This document shows positions 21,410-33,779 of a stretch of DNA of 64,000 bases, piece by piece; the first letter of the stretch is position 1; every line of letters starts with the position of its first letter. A program made the translations under genes and the position numbers. Source of the stretch: Opisthorchis felineus (lineage: Eukaryota; Platyhelminthes; Trematoda; Opisthorchiida; Opisthorchiidae); the NCBI GenBank assembly GCA_004794785.1, contig SJOL01010064.1, positions 132,007 to 196,006 on the forward strand. Direction: 5' to 3'. The notes under the pieces were generated by a model, which saw only the letters and a list, made by a program, of their open reading frames with translations, made no database searches and had not been told where the DNA came from.

Positions 21410-22430
21410 TGGCTGTTATTGTGTCCGACAGTTTTTTGCACTCAGTAAATTATGTCATCCACAACAACCGGTTTTTGGTGTATAGTTGGTGATGATTTCT
21501 GACAGTTCGTTTTTGTTTAAGTCTGTTTGTATACTTCTTCTGCTAGTTTTACTTTAAATCTGCTGGTTGTGAGACACAGTCGGATGCACTAGAAACTGGA
21601 TTGTCACGCTAAGTGATTCACTGCTCTCGGGAGTAACGACGTCAGATTCTGTATGTATGGTCACACTTATGGTCAAAATTTTCCCCACACGAGCTAATGC
21701 TGAGGACTTTTAAGTGGACGGTCACAGTTTTGTGGGTAGGTAGTGGACTGATTTTGTAGGACTGACCACTTCTGTTTTTCGAAGTTGCTAGCGTAAGTTT
21801 GGACTCTCAGGTGTAGTTAAACCAACCTTGTTTCTCCACTTGATTGCACTGGATACAAACTGCTTGGCGCTTTTGGCACTGAAACAATCGGACTGGATGA
21901 ACTGCAAATCAGTCTCATTTCCACTGATGCTTGTTATCCGTCTTCGTGTTTGTCTGCAGTGTTTCATAGCTACAGAATTGCCGAGTTTGTTCGGTTCATC
22001 CATTTTTATTCATGGGGTAAATTTGTACATGGTAAGATGGAAACAGTCAGCTGAGTCACATAAAGATATGAAATGTCGGACAGATGCTTACTACCATACT
22101 TGTTAGGGACGTTTTCCACCATCACCTGCAAGCCTCTGGGTATTCGGTTTATCTTGCACTACTCAAAAGAACAAAGTAGTGTAATCGCAAAGCAATTTGT
22201 TTCCTCCCGAAGCTGGGTTACTCCACTACTTCCTGTGATGTTCGCGATAGGCTGCCCACAGGACTCATTAGCGTGTCGAATCTTCCCCATTGTTGTATGG
22301 CTTGTAACACACGCGATGTAATAAGCAATCCAAAATGAACTTGGTCTTGAAATCACGAAAGAGCTTGGGTGCAATGCGCTGTGCCCCAAAAACCCGTTTT
22401 CATCACATCGCTGATCACCGGAGACCTGTT
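21410..22430. other. No recognisable gene
   Basis: Short overlapping frames on both strands, none recognised. No SINE, LINE or DR landmark found. Confidence 0.4.
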
Positions 22431-22437
22431 TTCTGTG

Positions 22438-22652
22438 GTCGTTGGCTTGTTCGCTGAGCTGAGCTGGCTGAGCGATGGGTTGGTGGTTGTGCACAACCAC
22501 CAACCCATCGCTACGCATCACTACGCTCCCCAATAACGCACTGATGATGTCACCTCGATTGGTGATGAAACGTTTGCAATCAAATTGCCCAGCTCAGCGA
22601 ACAAGCCAACGACCATTTACGCTACCTGAGCTACCAACATTTTCCTCTATAG
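22438..22652 (+). mobile_element. FB foldback element, copy 1 (left arm rearranged)
   Basis: Starts GTCGTTGGCTTGTTCGCTGA and its right arm, from GTCACCTCGATTGGTGATGA (22549) to CAAGCCAACGAC (22613), is the inverse of the full left arm seen in copy 3. The inner two thirds of the left arm are replaced by a perfect palindrome at 22471-22512. The internal segment CTACGCATCACTACGCTCCC, then CAATAACGCACTGATGAT, is shared with the other copies. A tail GCTACCTGAGCTACCAACAT up to TCCTCTATAG is shared with copy 2 only. No open frame of note; it looks like a non-autonomous element. Target duplication not defined. Confidence 0.8.
22471..22512. repeat. Perfect 42-bp palindrome
   Basis: AGCGATGGGTTGGTGGTTGTG is followed immediately by its exact reverse complement, with no spacer. 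It lies inside FB copy 1. Copies 2 and 3 keep only the right half (ACAACCACCAACC...). Confidence 0.95.
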
Positions 22653-25600
22653 AAAACTTGTTTTCTGTGCTAGTGTTTTATTTTTATACCCTTCAACACT
22701 TAATAATTTGTTCTGTAAATAAGCGAATTCCATTGTTTACTGTCCGGACATTTTTTTATCAAAACGTATTGCTTAGTGGGCAGCGGTTCTCAGGTTCTGA
22801 AATCCTAACGTAGGCGCTGGCTTATTGTAGTTGCTAGGGCCATCATTGAATGTCCTTTCATGCATAACGAATAAATTTGTGATGAAATCAGTCTTTTAAA
22901 ATCTGAACCTACAAAAGGCGCATTACATAATAAGTTACTTGAACTTATGTCATGTAGTAAGAATTTGTGCGCTAAATCGTGCTAATTTTTTGGTCCTTAC
23001 GATTTTCGCGTCTTCTGTTTTACCACTGAGGCAGAACGACCCGGCTGGGGTGATATCATAATCGTCCAACGGTTCAGCCGGTGACAGTAGAACAGTTGTG
23101 AACGCCATAACGAGAATGCAGCTGCTGATAGACGATCAGGACTGCAAGTAGTTAGGAGATTGATGTATTGTTAATTCAACCGTGCTCTCAACATAATTCA
23201 AGTTTTTTTGGATTGCACATATCAGATAGGTGCAGACTGTCTTTGGCAGCCTTACTTCGGATGGTGAATGGAAGCCATAGGGCAAATAATACAATGCGTG
23301 TAAATAACTGTTTACTTGATCGATACTTTGCTCGAGGTTTCCATTTGCCGACTTCGGTCAAGTGCTAAATTCTTTCCTTTTTAAATACAACAGCGAGATA
23401 TTACATAACTATAAGTTACTGGATCAAATGAGTAGATGACTCTCGATTGCCATCAACGACTAAGTGAGGAAATTGACCAAGAACAACAATGACACCACAG
23501 TGCGACTTAAGCCGGCTGAAATGAAATCGAAACAGTGTTTATTTCAATTACGGTTGATCCTGTGAACGCCAGGCATGGTAGAGAGTTACGGCAAACCAAA
23601 TGTTCCAACGTGCTACTGTTCTTTAGTCCTAGTTCTTTTAATACTCACGAAACTAGTAGATGACGCTGTTGCTAATGACTCAAGAAAGTCGTCATTTCAA
23701 GTCAAACGAGCAACAAAGCACAGTTGTCATACGCTCTTCGGCAATACAACAACGTATACAAGGCAGTGTAAGTGAACACCGTTTACCCCAACAATAAACG
23801 ATATTCGGTTTCAGGCCATTGTAATCTGAGGGCTACTACCGAAGGTAAGTTGGGTAATAGGCAAAACTTTGCATGATTGTTTGACAGACGATAGCATGAG
23901 CCTTCGCTTAGAATGGGTGGTTTTGGACAGTATTGGGACGGATTCGATTCATCAGTTACAAAGTTTATCAATAATAATCAAACGCCTATTTTTTAGCGCC
24001 GGCAGGTTATAGTACCCCAGGTTTTGTAGAAAAAGTGTAATAACATAAGGCAGCTGTTTCGGTTCTGATATACGCTTTCATACCGAGTACGCTCGACGAA
24101 TGTGGTCACATTTTAGTCTTGCGCTACCTACGTTGACGTGCATCGCGAGGGAGTAACGAGAATCTGAGAGGTCGAATTTGCTCTGTTTGGATGTCAGAGC
24201 ACGTACACTCAGTAAATCATAGTCTATCCTGTTAAGGCCCATTTCGACTTCTGTTTGTCTTTAAATAACTATGGAAAGGAGTCTACTGAGACTAAATAAC
24301 CGAGAACCATTACTTGTTGGTGGTTTTTCGCCATCCGATTCACCTTCGAACTAACATGTACGTGTCAGCAAACGGCAGGACTACCGTAGTGGCAGTGCGT
24401 TTGGCGTTGCTGTGTAGTCGTGAAGCTTTTATTCCATTGTGGGAAAAATGCGATTACCTGCCTTCGAAAATCACTGGCGTCGGAGTGCTACGCCTGCTGT
24501 TCTGTCACTTGTCATCTGAACACTTGACTTGCAGTCCTGAAGTGTAGCGAATCGTTTTTGGCCTCCTCAACTACCTTTCCACTTGGATACGGTGAGGTTG
24601 CGTCATCTTTCATTGTTCGGCCATGGGTTTCATGGAAGAGGTCGCAGTGTGCACTATATGATCTTAAAACGGAGCATGAAAAAATCCGTATGTTACGCGT
24701 TGATACCTGACGTCCAGCAGTGGTGAGCGATACCCATGAAAATGACGATCCCATGCAGACGTCCCTTATCATTTGCCCACTATTTTTCACTTACTTGTTT
24801 TCTGGTCTGTGTGCTCCCATAATATTGTACTGCCTTCTGTCATATGTTGTGGTAACCATAATTGGCCGTGGTGTGTCTATTCACGGTTCACCGTATTCGT
24901 GGACCCGAATATGGCCTCGAATCTGATGCCTTGTTGAACTTTATAGGAGTAATGAACCCCACAACTGGAGCGGAAGTTCTCGTCTGGGATGTTTCCACAG
25001 TGTCACCAAGAGTTTAGTGAGTGCATTTATGGAGAGACCACTTTCGTTCAACCCAACCCAGAAGAGACTACGCCACAGAAAAGCTCATCTGGTCTTCCCA
25101 TTGATGTTGTCTCCCTAGACCAGGCAACTTGAAATCTCCATCAGACCGGAATCTGAGCTGGATCTTGCAGAAGGCACACGAGGATCCATGAAGTATGGGT
25201 TGTCTTGGCTTACTGGAGTGGTGAGAGATCGGACAGACACAGTTTAAATCGTTCATGCTTTTCCGTAAGGAACTAACATCATGCCTTTAAGCTTCTCTGC
25301 AAATGCCCATTTCCTATACTTTTCTCCATCGAATTCCTTTTTAAATCAATTGCGCGCACTGTGATAGACCGATTATAAGGTGAAGTTAACAACGTTTCAT
25401 CCAATGAACGACTGCATATGAGGTCCCACAGCCTGTTAGGGTAGGCTGCACGTCATACTTTGTTGTGATCCATTTCAACGACTCTAGATGCAGCTGTGTG
25501 TTATCAAGCACCACTATTTGGGCTACATTAGTTTTATAACATCTCTTTCACGGGTCGTTGCTGCGTTATAGAACTTCGGTTGCATCCACTGCCATACCTC

Positions 25601-28600
25601 GACAGTGATCTTAAGCTCTTCCTGGTACTTCAATGCATTCAGGTTTTTCAAGCACTGAGAATATGTTACAAATATATCTAAATACACACAAAAAGAAGGC
25701 GTTTGGGCTCTCAGTGTTGTGAGAAGGATTATTTTGGTATTGTTCAGCACAGTCAATACTGGGTTTGTCACCTCCTGACTATGGATAAACTGATCCCTAG
25801 GAGCTTAAATTGTATATGCAGCTGGCTGTCGTCCAGAAGAACCTCAGCGTGGTTCTAGTCCGAGTGGGAAACATTTTTAATCTCTCTGGAGAAGCATTGT
25901 TTCGAAAGAAGCCTCGAGCTGGCGGTCGTCTCCCTTAGGTCTCCAAATGCAATAATGCTTCAAGGGATCAGCCAAAAATGTCCCATACTTATCTCTCCAG
26001 ATGAAGACAAGTGTACTATTCATTGTCGTGAGAATGCGAATGAAGCTCTAGGAAGGAAGGTTTATTCACAGGGTTAGGGTAACCTTTTCGTGGCTGATTT
26101 GCTCTGAACAAGTTAAAAGTAGACTGGGGAAATTAATTTTGTGCTAATATGCAGCAGGATTTGTGAGTGGAATACGCTGAAAAACCGGTCTTCCTATATT
26201 TTCTAAGCAAAATACAGGAAACAAGAGGGAAAGCCTAATAGTTGAGTTTACATTATGGCATTAAAGTCACAAATTCGGCTGCGGATTTTAGTCAAGCCAA
26301 ATGGCAACTTCATCAAACGTTGTTACACAGCAGCCGTTTCGCTTGGCTTTTCCTAAATTTGTGAAGTCTTGGAATTCACTAACTATGAATGCGTTCACAG
26401 GATCTGTCTGAAGGAAATTTGACACACCAATTAACATTAAGACTCCTCTGCACGCTTTACTACTGCATGAAACTTCCCATAGGCTGTCTTTCTGTCTGAC
26501 CTGCTGAACTCTTCCTCCAGGGCTATTAAGTCTCCGTTCTCAAATTCCATCCTTATCGGTCCCACAGTTTGGCTGCCGTGACATGTTGTCCCCATTTCCT
26601 CACGAGTAGTAACTTGTACAAATTGGGGGCAAGTCGCAGGTTTTGTCCACCTCTGGAAAAGAACGAACGCAGCTAGATGTCATGTTCGTTGGCAGATGAT
26701 TTGAGCACACACTTTACCGCTTTATCATAGGCTTGGCATGATAAAAGCATAAAACTACATCCTCAACCCATTGCACAAAGGAATGGGTTGTCTGGTTTTT
26801 GAACTCTACTTTTATTGGAAACGGTGAGCGAAAGAGGCTGAAATGTTTTTGCATCATGGAATCTCTGACGAAGGCATGGATGTTTCCATTTTAAATAAGC
26901 TGATTCTGAGTTGAAACCTGGAAAACATGCGTGTCACCATGGCAAAACACCGTTAGTGAATGAGCTTAGAATCCACTCCAATATGAAGTTTCTGTACACT
27001 GTATCTACATGATGCACGGAAGTGGTTCTTTGATCGTGATGAAACGAAAATTCTACGTTTTGTGCTGTCGAACGACTTTTGAGTTTTTATTGTGCTCTAC
27101 CGATTTTTGGATACAAACATTCTGTGAAAATTCGATCGGGATTTACCATAGCAGCCTTCACAAACGGTGTCTTTGGAGAATTCTAGTGGATTGAAAAGGT
27201 ACACTTGCTTTGGTCCGCAACAACCCCATCCAAAACGTACAAGAGTTAATTTATTTATGCTGAATTTGTTTTCAAAAGTACTGCAGTTAACGGTTGAACT
27301 GTTTATCAACCAAACCATAAACTGAAAGTTGATGAGTTACTGATGTCGTTGAAAACACAATGTTGGCTGATAATCTTCCTTCTAACTGGGTTAGATCAAT
27401 AAAAGATTTAGCCTAGGATTACTTACTAATTGCGGTAACACTAAGGACGCATACTGTGTCATTCTAATTGAACAGTGAGGGATACGAACCTGCACAACAT
27501 GCGTCAGAATTATAGGTCTTTTCATTTTTTAGATTCAGTCACTTCTGTCTGTATTTTAGTGTTGGTTATAAGTACACACATTGCAACAGTGCAAATATAG
27601 CCCACACTGAGCGGAGAAGTAATTTTATCTCTTCCGATTGGATGAAGTAGATAAAAAATTTATCGAATTTTTTGTTAATTTCATCTCAGGTATGTGATTG
27701 CTTTCCTTGATTCTTGAAATACCGATTGAATGATCAAGCGAACTCAGATTTATTGTTCCTGCTCAGTTAACAATGTTTGTTGGAGCTTTCAAAAAATACA
27801 GGGAACGACAAACTTTTTATCCTTACTCTACTTGTTCGAACCCGGTTACTGCCACAGCAATCCAGCTTGAGAGTTGTACATTGGGCTCAAAATGTCCTCC
27901 ATCAAATACAGTTCACCATATCGTCGCATCATTTTTGCGATATGGATGGTTGTAAATCATCCAATATTCCTTGCGCTGGCATTTAATCTGGATAAGTAAA
28001 GAAGCTGACTTCGTTGAGCGTCTGGACAGGCACTAGTCGATAACTTATGCGTGCATCCACCCTGTGGCCTCACCCGTACAGCGGATCTTATTAAAAGCAT
28101 CATCAATGTGCCGCACAGCAATCGGTTGAAAGTAGGATGCAACAGCATACGGTACGTGAATCTTTCACTCGAAGCTCCAGTCAGCGGGTGACAACGTGAT
28201 AGATCCCGTAATTAAAGGATATCCATCTCAGCACTGTTGATCGTCGCTTGCGGTCGAAAGGTATAGTATTTAACTACTAGCCAGGAGGTTTCAGGTTCCA
28301 GTCACCCTGGCACTGCTGATGACCTTCAATAAGAAGGAAACAGACGAAGGGTGCTTCTTGGCTTTTCGGCATAGTTTAAGTATACGTGCTGGGCTGAATC
28401 TCGACTCAACAAAAATTGACAGAATATGAAGTGCGAAGCTGGGGGATAAAATGGAATTATTAATCACGTCATCGTGTGATTTTCAAAAAACCGACTGATT
28501 GTTTACAATTGCCCCCTAAGTGTTCTCCCTGTCGCTCAAAAACTACTCTCAGATTGAAAGACTAATTATGCTTTGGCTATCAATCCAAGCCCGCCAGTTT

Positions 28601-29857
28601 TCCATGCAAAAACATCCTCGAAATAGACCGGCACTGGTGTGATCGATTAAGTGGCCGTAATAACCGACTTATGCCAACGACACTGTGTGTATATTTCCCA
28701 AGGCAAATGGCCGTTTGTTAGCATTATTAGCAAAGTAGTTGAATAAATGACGATATTGAGTGTCCAAGAAAAGAATCCCCAAACACAAGCGTGAATATAC
28801 TACTCCTAATGAATATATCGTTCATGACATCCTTCTTCAGCTGAATGTACTGCACTAGGCCATCTCATGTTTTAGCTGGTACGAAATGACAGTATCTCCA
28901 TACACTCTACAGACGTAAACACTACTAACAAGACTAGGTAGTTGAAGCAGCACTTAGCTCCCTTTTCTCTGTAGCCTCACTCAAACTCGGTGTCACGGGA
29001 AGCGACTGTTTGAATTTGCGTATATATCTACACTGGCGGCATCACTCCTGAGCATTTGGAAATCTGAATATCGTGGCCGATGCAGCGATGCAACAATAAG
29101 CACATGTGTAGCTTCCAACAATTGCTTCCCATGATTTCATAATCTGGTAGAGTCAGAGAAGAACGAGAGGCGTCGAGTACTTACTGCAACGTAGTTAATT
29201 CTTCGGGTAGTCTACCGACTGAATGAGAGCGTTATCTGTAAGAAAATGAACTAAAGGTTGCTATGAGGACAGAATGCCAAAGGCAGGGGAAATACACTGT
29301 AGCTTTGAATAGGCACTTCAAATTTCAGTGGGAGGGAAGAAGCTACAAGTCCTAAAGGCCCAACAAGCAGGACCTCAGGATACTGCAGCATTTGACAAAA
29401 GAGGATTAACTACGTTGAAACAAGTGAGTAATATCATTGTAATGAAGGCGGAGAATTGTCGTGAATAACAGCGACTAATTGCAACAGGTCAGGCGAACAA
29501 TAGCACCACCGCGTCGATAATGAATAAGAGTAAGTTTGGAGTTGGCAGGCATTTGAAATTCGTAGTAAAACAATTATAACTAGGTAATCGGCGCCGGTTG
29601 TACCGAAGAAGTATAGTTCACCCAGGAATTCAGGGTCTGCCCGAAATCCACATGGTAGAGGTTCTAATAAGACCAGTGATGAGTTCCCTTACGATATGAT
29701 AATTACCTGGTATACTAAAACTATTTACGATTGTTTTAAAAATAAAGTTGCATAGTTCCCTTTGGAAGCAGACGAATTTCTTCTGAACGCTTCTCATAAT
29801 GTTGCTGAAAACTGCTTGATAACCTTTCAGTGGTTTTACGTCAAGGAAGTACACTCC
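22653..29857. other. No recognisable gene over about 7 kb
   Basis: Frames are short (mostly 60-95 codons) and overlap without pattern. I looked for LINE, gypsy, transposase and SINE landmarks and saw none I could support. The composition resembles intron or intergenic DNA. An exon of an unknown host gene could hide here, but nothing in the sequence singles one out. Confidence 0.35.
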
Positions 29858-30010
29858 GATATCTCCGTCTTCGTACCAACTGATACATATGGCAGCCTTT
29901 GTGCAGCACATTCATTTGAAGAATATCTTCAACGGAAGTTTCAGCTGGGATACAGTTGGGTCCTTCTTTAAAACAAAATTAGTTTACAAATGAGTGTATC
30001 TGGCGAAGTA
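29858..30010 (+). repeat. DR dispersed repeat, copy R (fragment)
   Basis: Follows the right arm of the 40-kb palindrome: GATATCTC, CAACTGAT.CAT, GTGCAGCACATTCATTTG (against GTGCAGCACATTCAGTTG), TTTCAGCTGGGATACAG, AAAACAAAATTAGTTTAC and AAATGAGTGTATCTGGCGAA (against AAATGAGTGTATTTCGCTAA). It is well diverged and stops before the hammerhead-like core. Confidence 0.75.
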
Positions 30011-33000
30011 GTTGTGGGTTTTGGTGCCAACTCTATCTACACAAACGTCCTGGGATCGTCTACTTTTGCAGTAGTCAAGTGATTGTTACTAGCGGACACA
30101 GGTCTCAGAGAATGGAATAGCGCTTGGCGTTTTAGCGTTTTAGTTATGATCATTGTTTCTTCACAGAGTCAAAAACGCGGTCTAAGCTGGATTTCGTTGC
30201 GCACGAACTTTTATTGTCATTGTGAATCCCCACGTAAGGTTTAGTATGGAGACAGGATGGACTTCGGGCACACTACTTTTCTACCCAGTCTACTGTACTT
30301 TCTGATACATAAAACAGGTGGACAACTGAAAACCGTCATTTATCAGATGCAGACAGACACAGTCGCTTTTTTAAACTATTAGTTAGCTGCTCCTAGGGTA
30401 GTATACGCTAGCGTCGTCTCACTAATTTTGAGGCGAGTCAGAGAGGTGTGCAGAAGAATTCAACCGTACAGCATTCAAAATCAAGATCAAAAACAGACCT
30501 TAAGAAAGTGTATACTCAGTGAGTTCGATTAGGCGGTAATTAGGGTGATTATCGGCTCCTGTATCAAGACCCAGTAAGGAGTGAATTCGAATGACAGTTA
30601 GTCCGTATACCATAGAAATATCTGAGATTATTCGGTGCCGAACGCAGACAAATGTGGAAGTTTTAAGAGGACGATTCGGTGGCTGATAGCCGAGACGGTG
30701 GAAATGGCCAAGCATCTCAATGTGAATAGAGCAGAAGCTTTGAAGAATGGCTATAGATAGTCTGAGTTGATGCATGGCGGTTTGCGGCTGCCAATCAAGG
30801 GGACTCATTAGCACAGGCAGCTTACGTCCAAAGAAGAACGCCCAACACCACCGAACTTCAGACAATCCACCCATTAGCCCACTTACCATAGCACACCCCC
30901 ATACATCCATGCATATCAATTAAGTGCAGACGAAACTCAAAAGGAATCCTCACCTGAAGTAAGCCAGAAAAACCAGACCCTTTACGCGTGCCAAATTCAC
31001 GTAATTTACCCTAATGCCACCGGTCTTAAAAATTGCCCTTCCTTACTAACAAACAATATCTCTTAACCGAAGCTTGACGGTGTTTTGCCTTTTCGTAGGA
31101 AGAGGCACTGATTGGTTCTCCTTCTGCCTTAAAACTCTAACAGCCTTTTAACCTAGTCACTTGGCCTAACGAAGTTTTGTACCAAAAGTGAAACCTTGCC
31201 CGGCAATAAATCTAACGATTAGTTTCCAAGCTTTTTCCGCAAACAGGAGTTACCTATTGGTCTAGAGCGTTTTCCAGTTGATTGGTACACTTTCATACTC
31301 TAGCAGAAATTAAATGCAAAGCAATCCCAATTCAACTCAACGTAAGCAAGTAATATCATAGCGTCACGGTGACAAAGCATTTCTACACCCCAACTAAGAG
31401 GGATGGTTGCAATCAAAATTCGAAAGTTCCATTATGTCCCTAACAACGGAGTCATATTTCACGGTGTACGCTGGCGGTACAAAGACACTTTTTTAGACGC
31501 AACAGCCTGAACGGACCAGCGAAAGTGCGCATTTCGATGCAAAAACCTAGAGCTTCAAAACCTACTCAAAAGCGCAACTACATCTTGCCGAAAAACTCAA
31601 CTCATGACGTTTCAGGTAAGAAGAAATTGCAGAAAAGTCTAATCCTATATTAAATGAAAAACATTCCAATTTCATATTCGGCACATCTGTTTGGAGTCAA
31701 TCATAAGAACCAGCTAACTAGCAACCTTAAATTCCTGAGATTCCCTGGAGCACTATCTACATGGCACTAATTTGGTAGAATCCACTTTCCAATTCACCAA
31801 CTTAGCAACCGTTGACAGAGTCACACGACTTGGTATAGTGTATAGTGCATTTTGCGATTGATTTCCAGTACCCGCTACCCCCATGCTGATATTGTGGACG
31901 GTAGCACTATGACTGATTTTGTTCTCTTTGAATTTAGGTCTCCGACCATCCAAATCGCAAGAGATCCTGCAATGACCACCGAAACTTTATGCCCTTGTTT
32001 GACGCCGACCAAATGTAATTTTCGCCAGGAATAGTGGGTCTTTTTTAGGAGCTACGAAATATATAGCTCTCCGAAGAAAATTCATTGGATGAAGCAACCA
32101 CTTGACACAGTACTGGACATCAGTACCGGCTCTCAGTTTTAGAACAGTCACCAATAAAGTAGTTGTTGACTTGCTGATGACCCCAGACCATTTGTTGGCG
32201 TGTTCATCCGCAACTTAACATTTCGGGATCAGGCATCGTCAGACGCAAGCCATATACCCTCAGGCCACCACCTAAACTTGCTAGGTTTGAGAAGGATTCC
32301 AAGACACAACTAAAAGGATGTATCTATCGATAGAATATGTGGCAGACCAGATTTGTGAGCCCTTTCTCACATTAGTTTGATGCATTCTGTTAAAACACTC
32401 CATTGTGAAACTACCACACAAGTAGCTATGCATTCTTCAATCAAGTCTACGAATTCTTTCGCTGAATTAGTCCGCTTGTGTTGTAAAACGGAAGCTGTGC
32501 TGTATCTTTGAATCGGCATTTGCCGAAGATTCTGACCAAAGAGACCAGTACCATATTGGACAACTTCCCACGATAAATAACCACCGCGATTCCTACCAGC
32601 ATAAATGATTGCATTTGGCGTGAAGTGCGTTCCTTCAATACTTCAAAAGACCAAGGAATCATTGTCGATGGGATAATTTTTAGCCATTCCATACCTAAGT
32701 GGTACTGCGTTGAGTGAACTCTACATCTTTCAAGATGTGCACCGGAGTACATAAATATGGTTTCCGCACTCGACCTTAGGAAAGAACATTCATGTTGCTA
32801 GTTATCACTTGCTGTGACGTTGTTATAGTTAGTGACGATCCAGAATATATATGCAATTAGACGCACACGCCCAACTAAACGATATAGCATCGTTACTTTC
32901 GTCCTCGAGATCGATCAACCATCAAAGTGATATTGCCCCATGCACATATGGTCTTCCACCCCACTTAGTGCCCTTCGATCAAGAGGATCAAAGTGGCTTC

Positions 33001-33178
33001 GGTCACCGATCTTTCCAGAAGTGTTTGACGAAAACACAGAAAGCCACAGTCAAATGGAAAAAGAGGGATCAACACTGGTGATTGAAGACCAAAATCTTCA
33101 TAAGGTGCATCGCGAACACAATTTTGCTTTATACATTGATGACAAAATTTTTTATCCACTTTTGGAATTAAAATTAGC
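30011..33178. other. No recognisable gene
   Basis: A 139-codon minus-strand frame at 30500-30919 is the longest in the stretch but shows no domain I know, and its companion frames are not exon-like. Otherwise only short overlapping frames. Confidence 0.35.
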
Positions 33179-33188
33179 ATTCCTCTCT

Positions 33189-33372
33189 CGAGATGGCTCA
33201 GTGGTTAGAGCGCGAATTCACTGACCGGAAGGTCCGTGGTTCGAATCCGACCTCTGCCTCTCGACTTCCCCTGTCTAGGCTTGGGCAACCTGGCAGTATC
33301 TCAGCCCTAGTGCTTCCCTCTGGTGGCATGGCAGTTAGGCACCGAAAGGGTGCTACAGCTGAATGATATTCG
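33189..33372 (+). mobile_element. SINE-A copy 10 with 10-bp target-site duplication
   Basis: The cleanest copy in the window: CGAGATGGCTCAGTGGTTAG (A box), GGTTCGAATCC (B box), CTTCCCCTGTCTAGGCTTGG body and GGTGCTACAGCTGAATGAT at the 3' end. ATTCCTCTCT is repeated exactly at 33179-33188 and 33373-33382. It is isolated from the 3.8-9.3 kb cluster. Confidence 0.95.
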
Positions 33373-33583
33373 ATTCCTCTCTGCACTTCTAGTAACTTTC
33401 ACCGGTGCTACAGTTTCGTACGATTTTGTACTGCACTTCGAAAAGACCTTGTTTCGAAAATGCAATGCATCACCACTTTTGGTTGAAAATCATACCACAA
33501 AATACCAGAGGATTTTGTGATGTCCGTCACTGCCACACACTGAAATCGGACACACTTTCCAAGCATCTGTGCATCAACTATCA

Positions 33584-33779
33584 GTCGTTGGTTTGTTCGC
33601 TGAGCTGGTCAGTTTGATTGGTTGGCACAACCACCAACCACGCACCTCTACACTCCCCAACAGCGCACTGATGATGTCACCTCGATTGGTGATGAAACGT
33701 TTGCAATCAACTTGCCCAGCTTAGCGAACAAGCCAACGACCACCTACGCTACCTGAGCTACCAACATTTTCCTCTATAG
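33584..33779 (+). mobile_element. FB foldback element, copy 2 (short left arm)
   Basis: Begins GTCGTTGGTTTGTTCGCTGA, with the left arm broken off after about 40 bp and joined to CACAACCACCAACC. The right arm runs from GTCACCTCGATTGGTGATGA to CAAGCCAACGAC (33740). The downstream tail GCTACCTGAGCTACCAACAT...TCCTCTATAG (to 33779) is the same as in copy 1, so the mobile unit may extend past the right arm. Confidence 0.8.

Noticed and set aside
22159..22813. Frames with recurring LPNNALMMSPRLVMKRLQSN-like peptides, also near 61 kb
   Set aside because: They are FB element copies read in the same frame. The peptide recurs because the DNA element recurs; the inverted arms explain it better than coding does.
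26774..26803. Small hairpin CAACCCATT...AATGGGTTG
   Set aside because: A 9-bp stem without a T-run or other context; expected by chance in 64 kb.
28255..28320. Possible tRNA-like segment with AGGTTCCAGTCACC
   Set aside because: The B-box-like string is isolated, with no A box spacing or SINE body.
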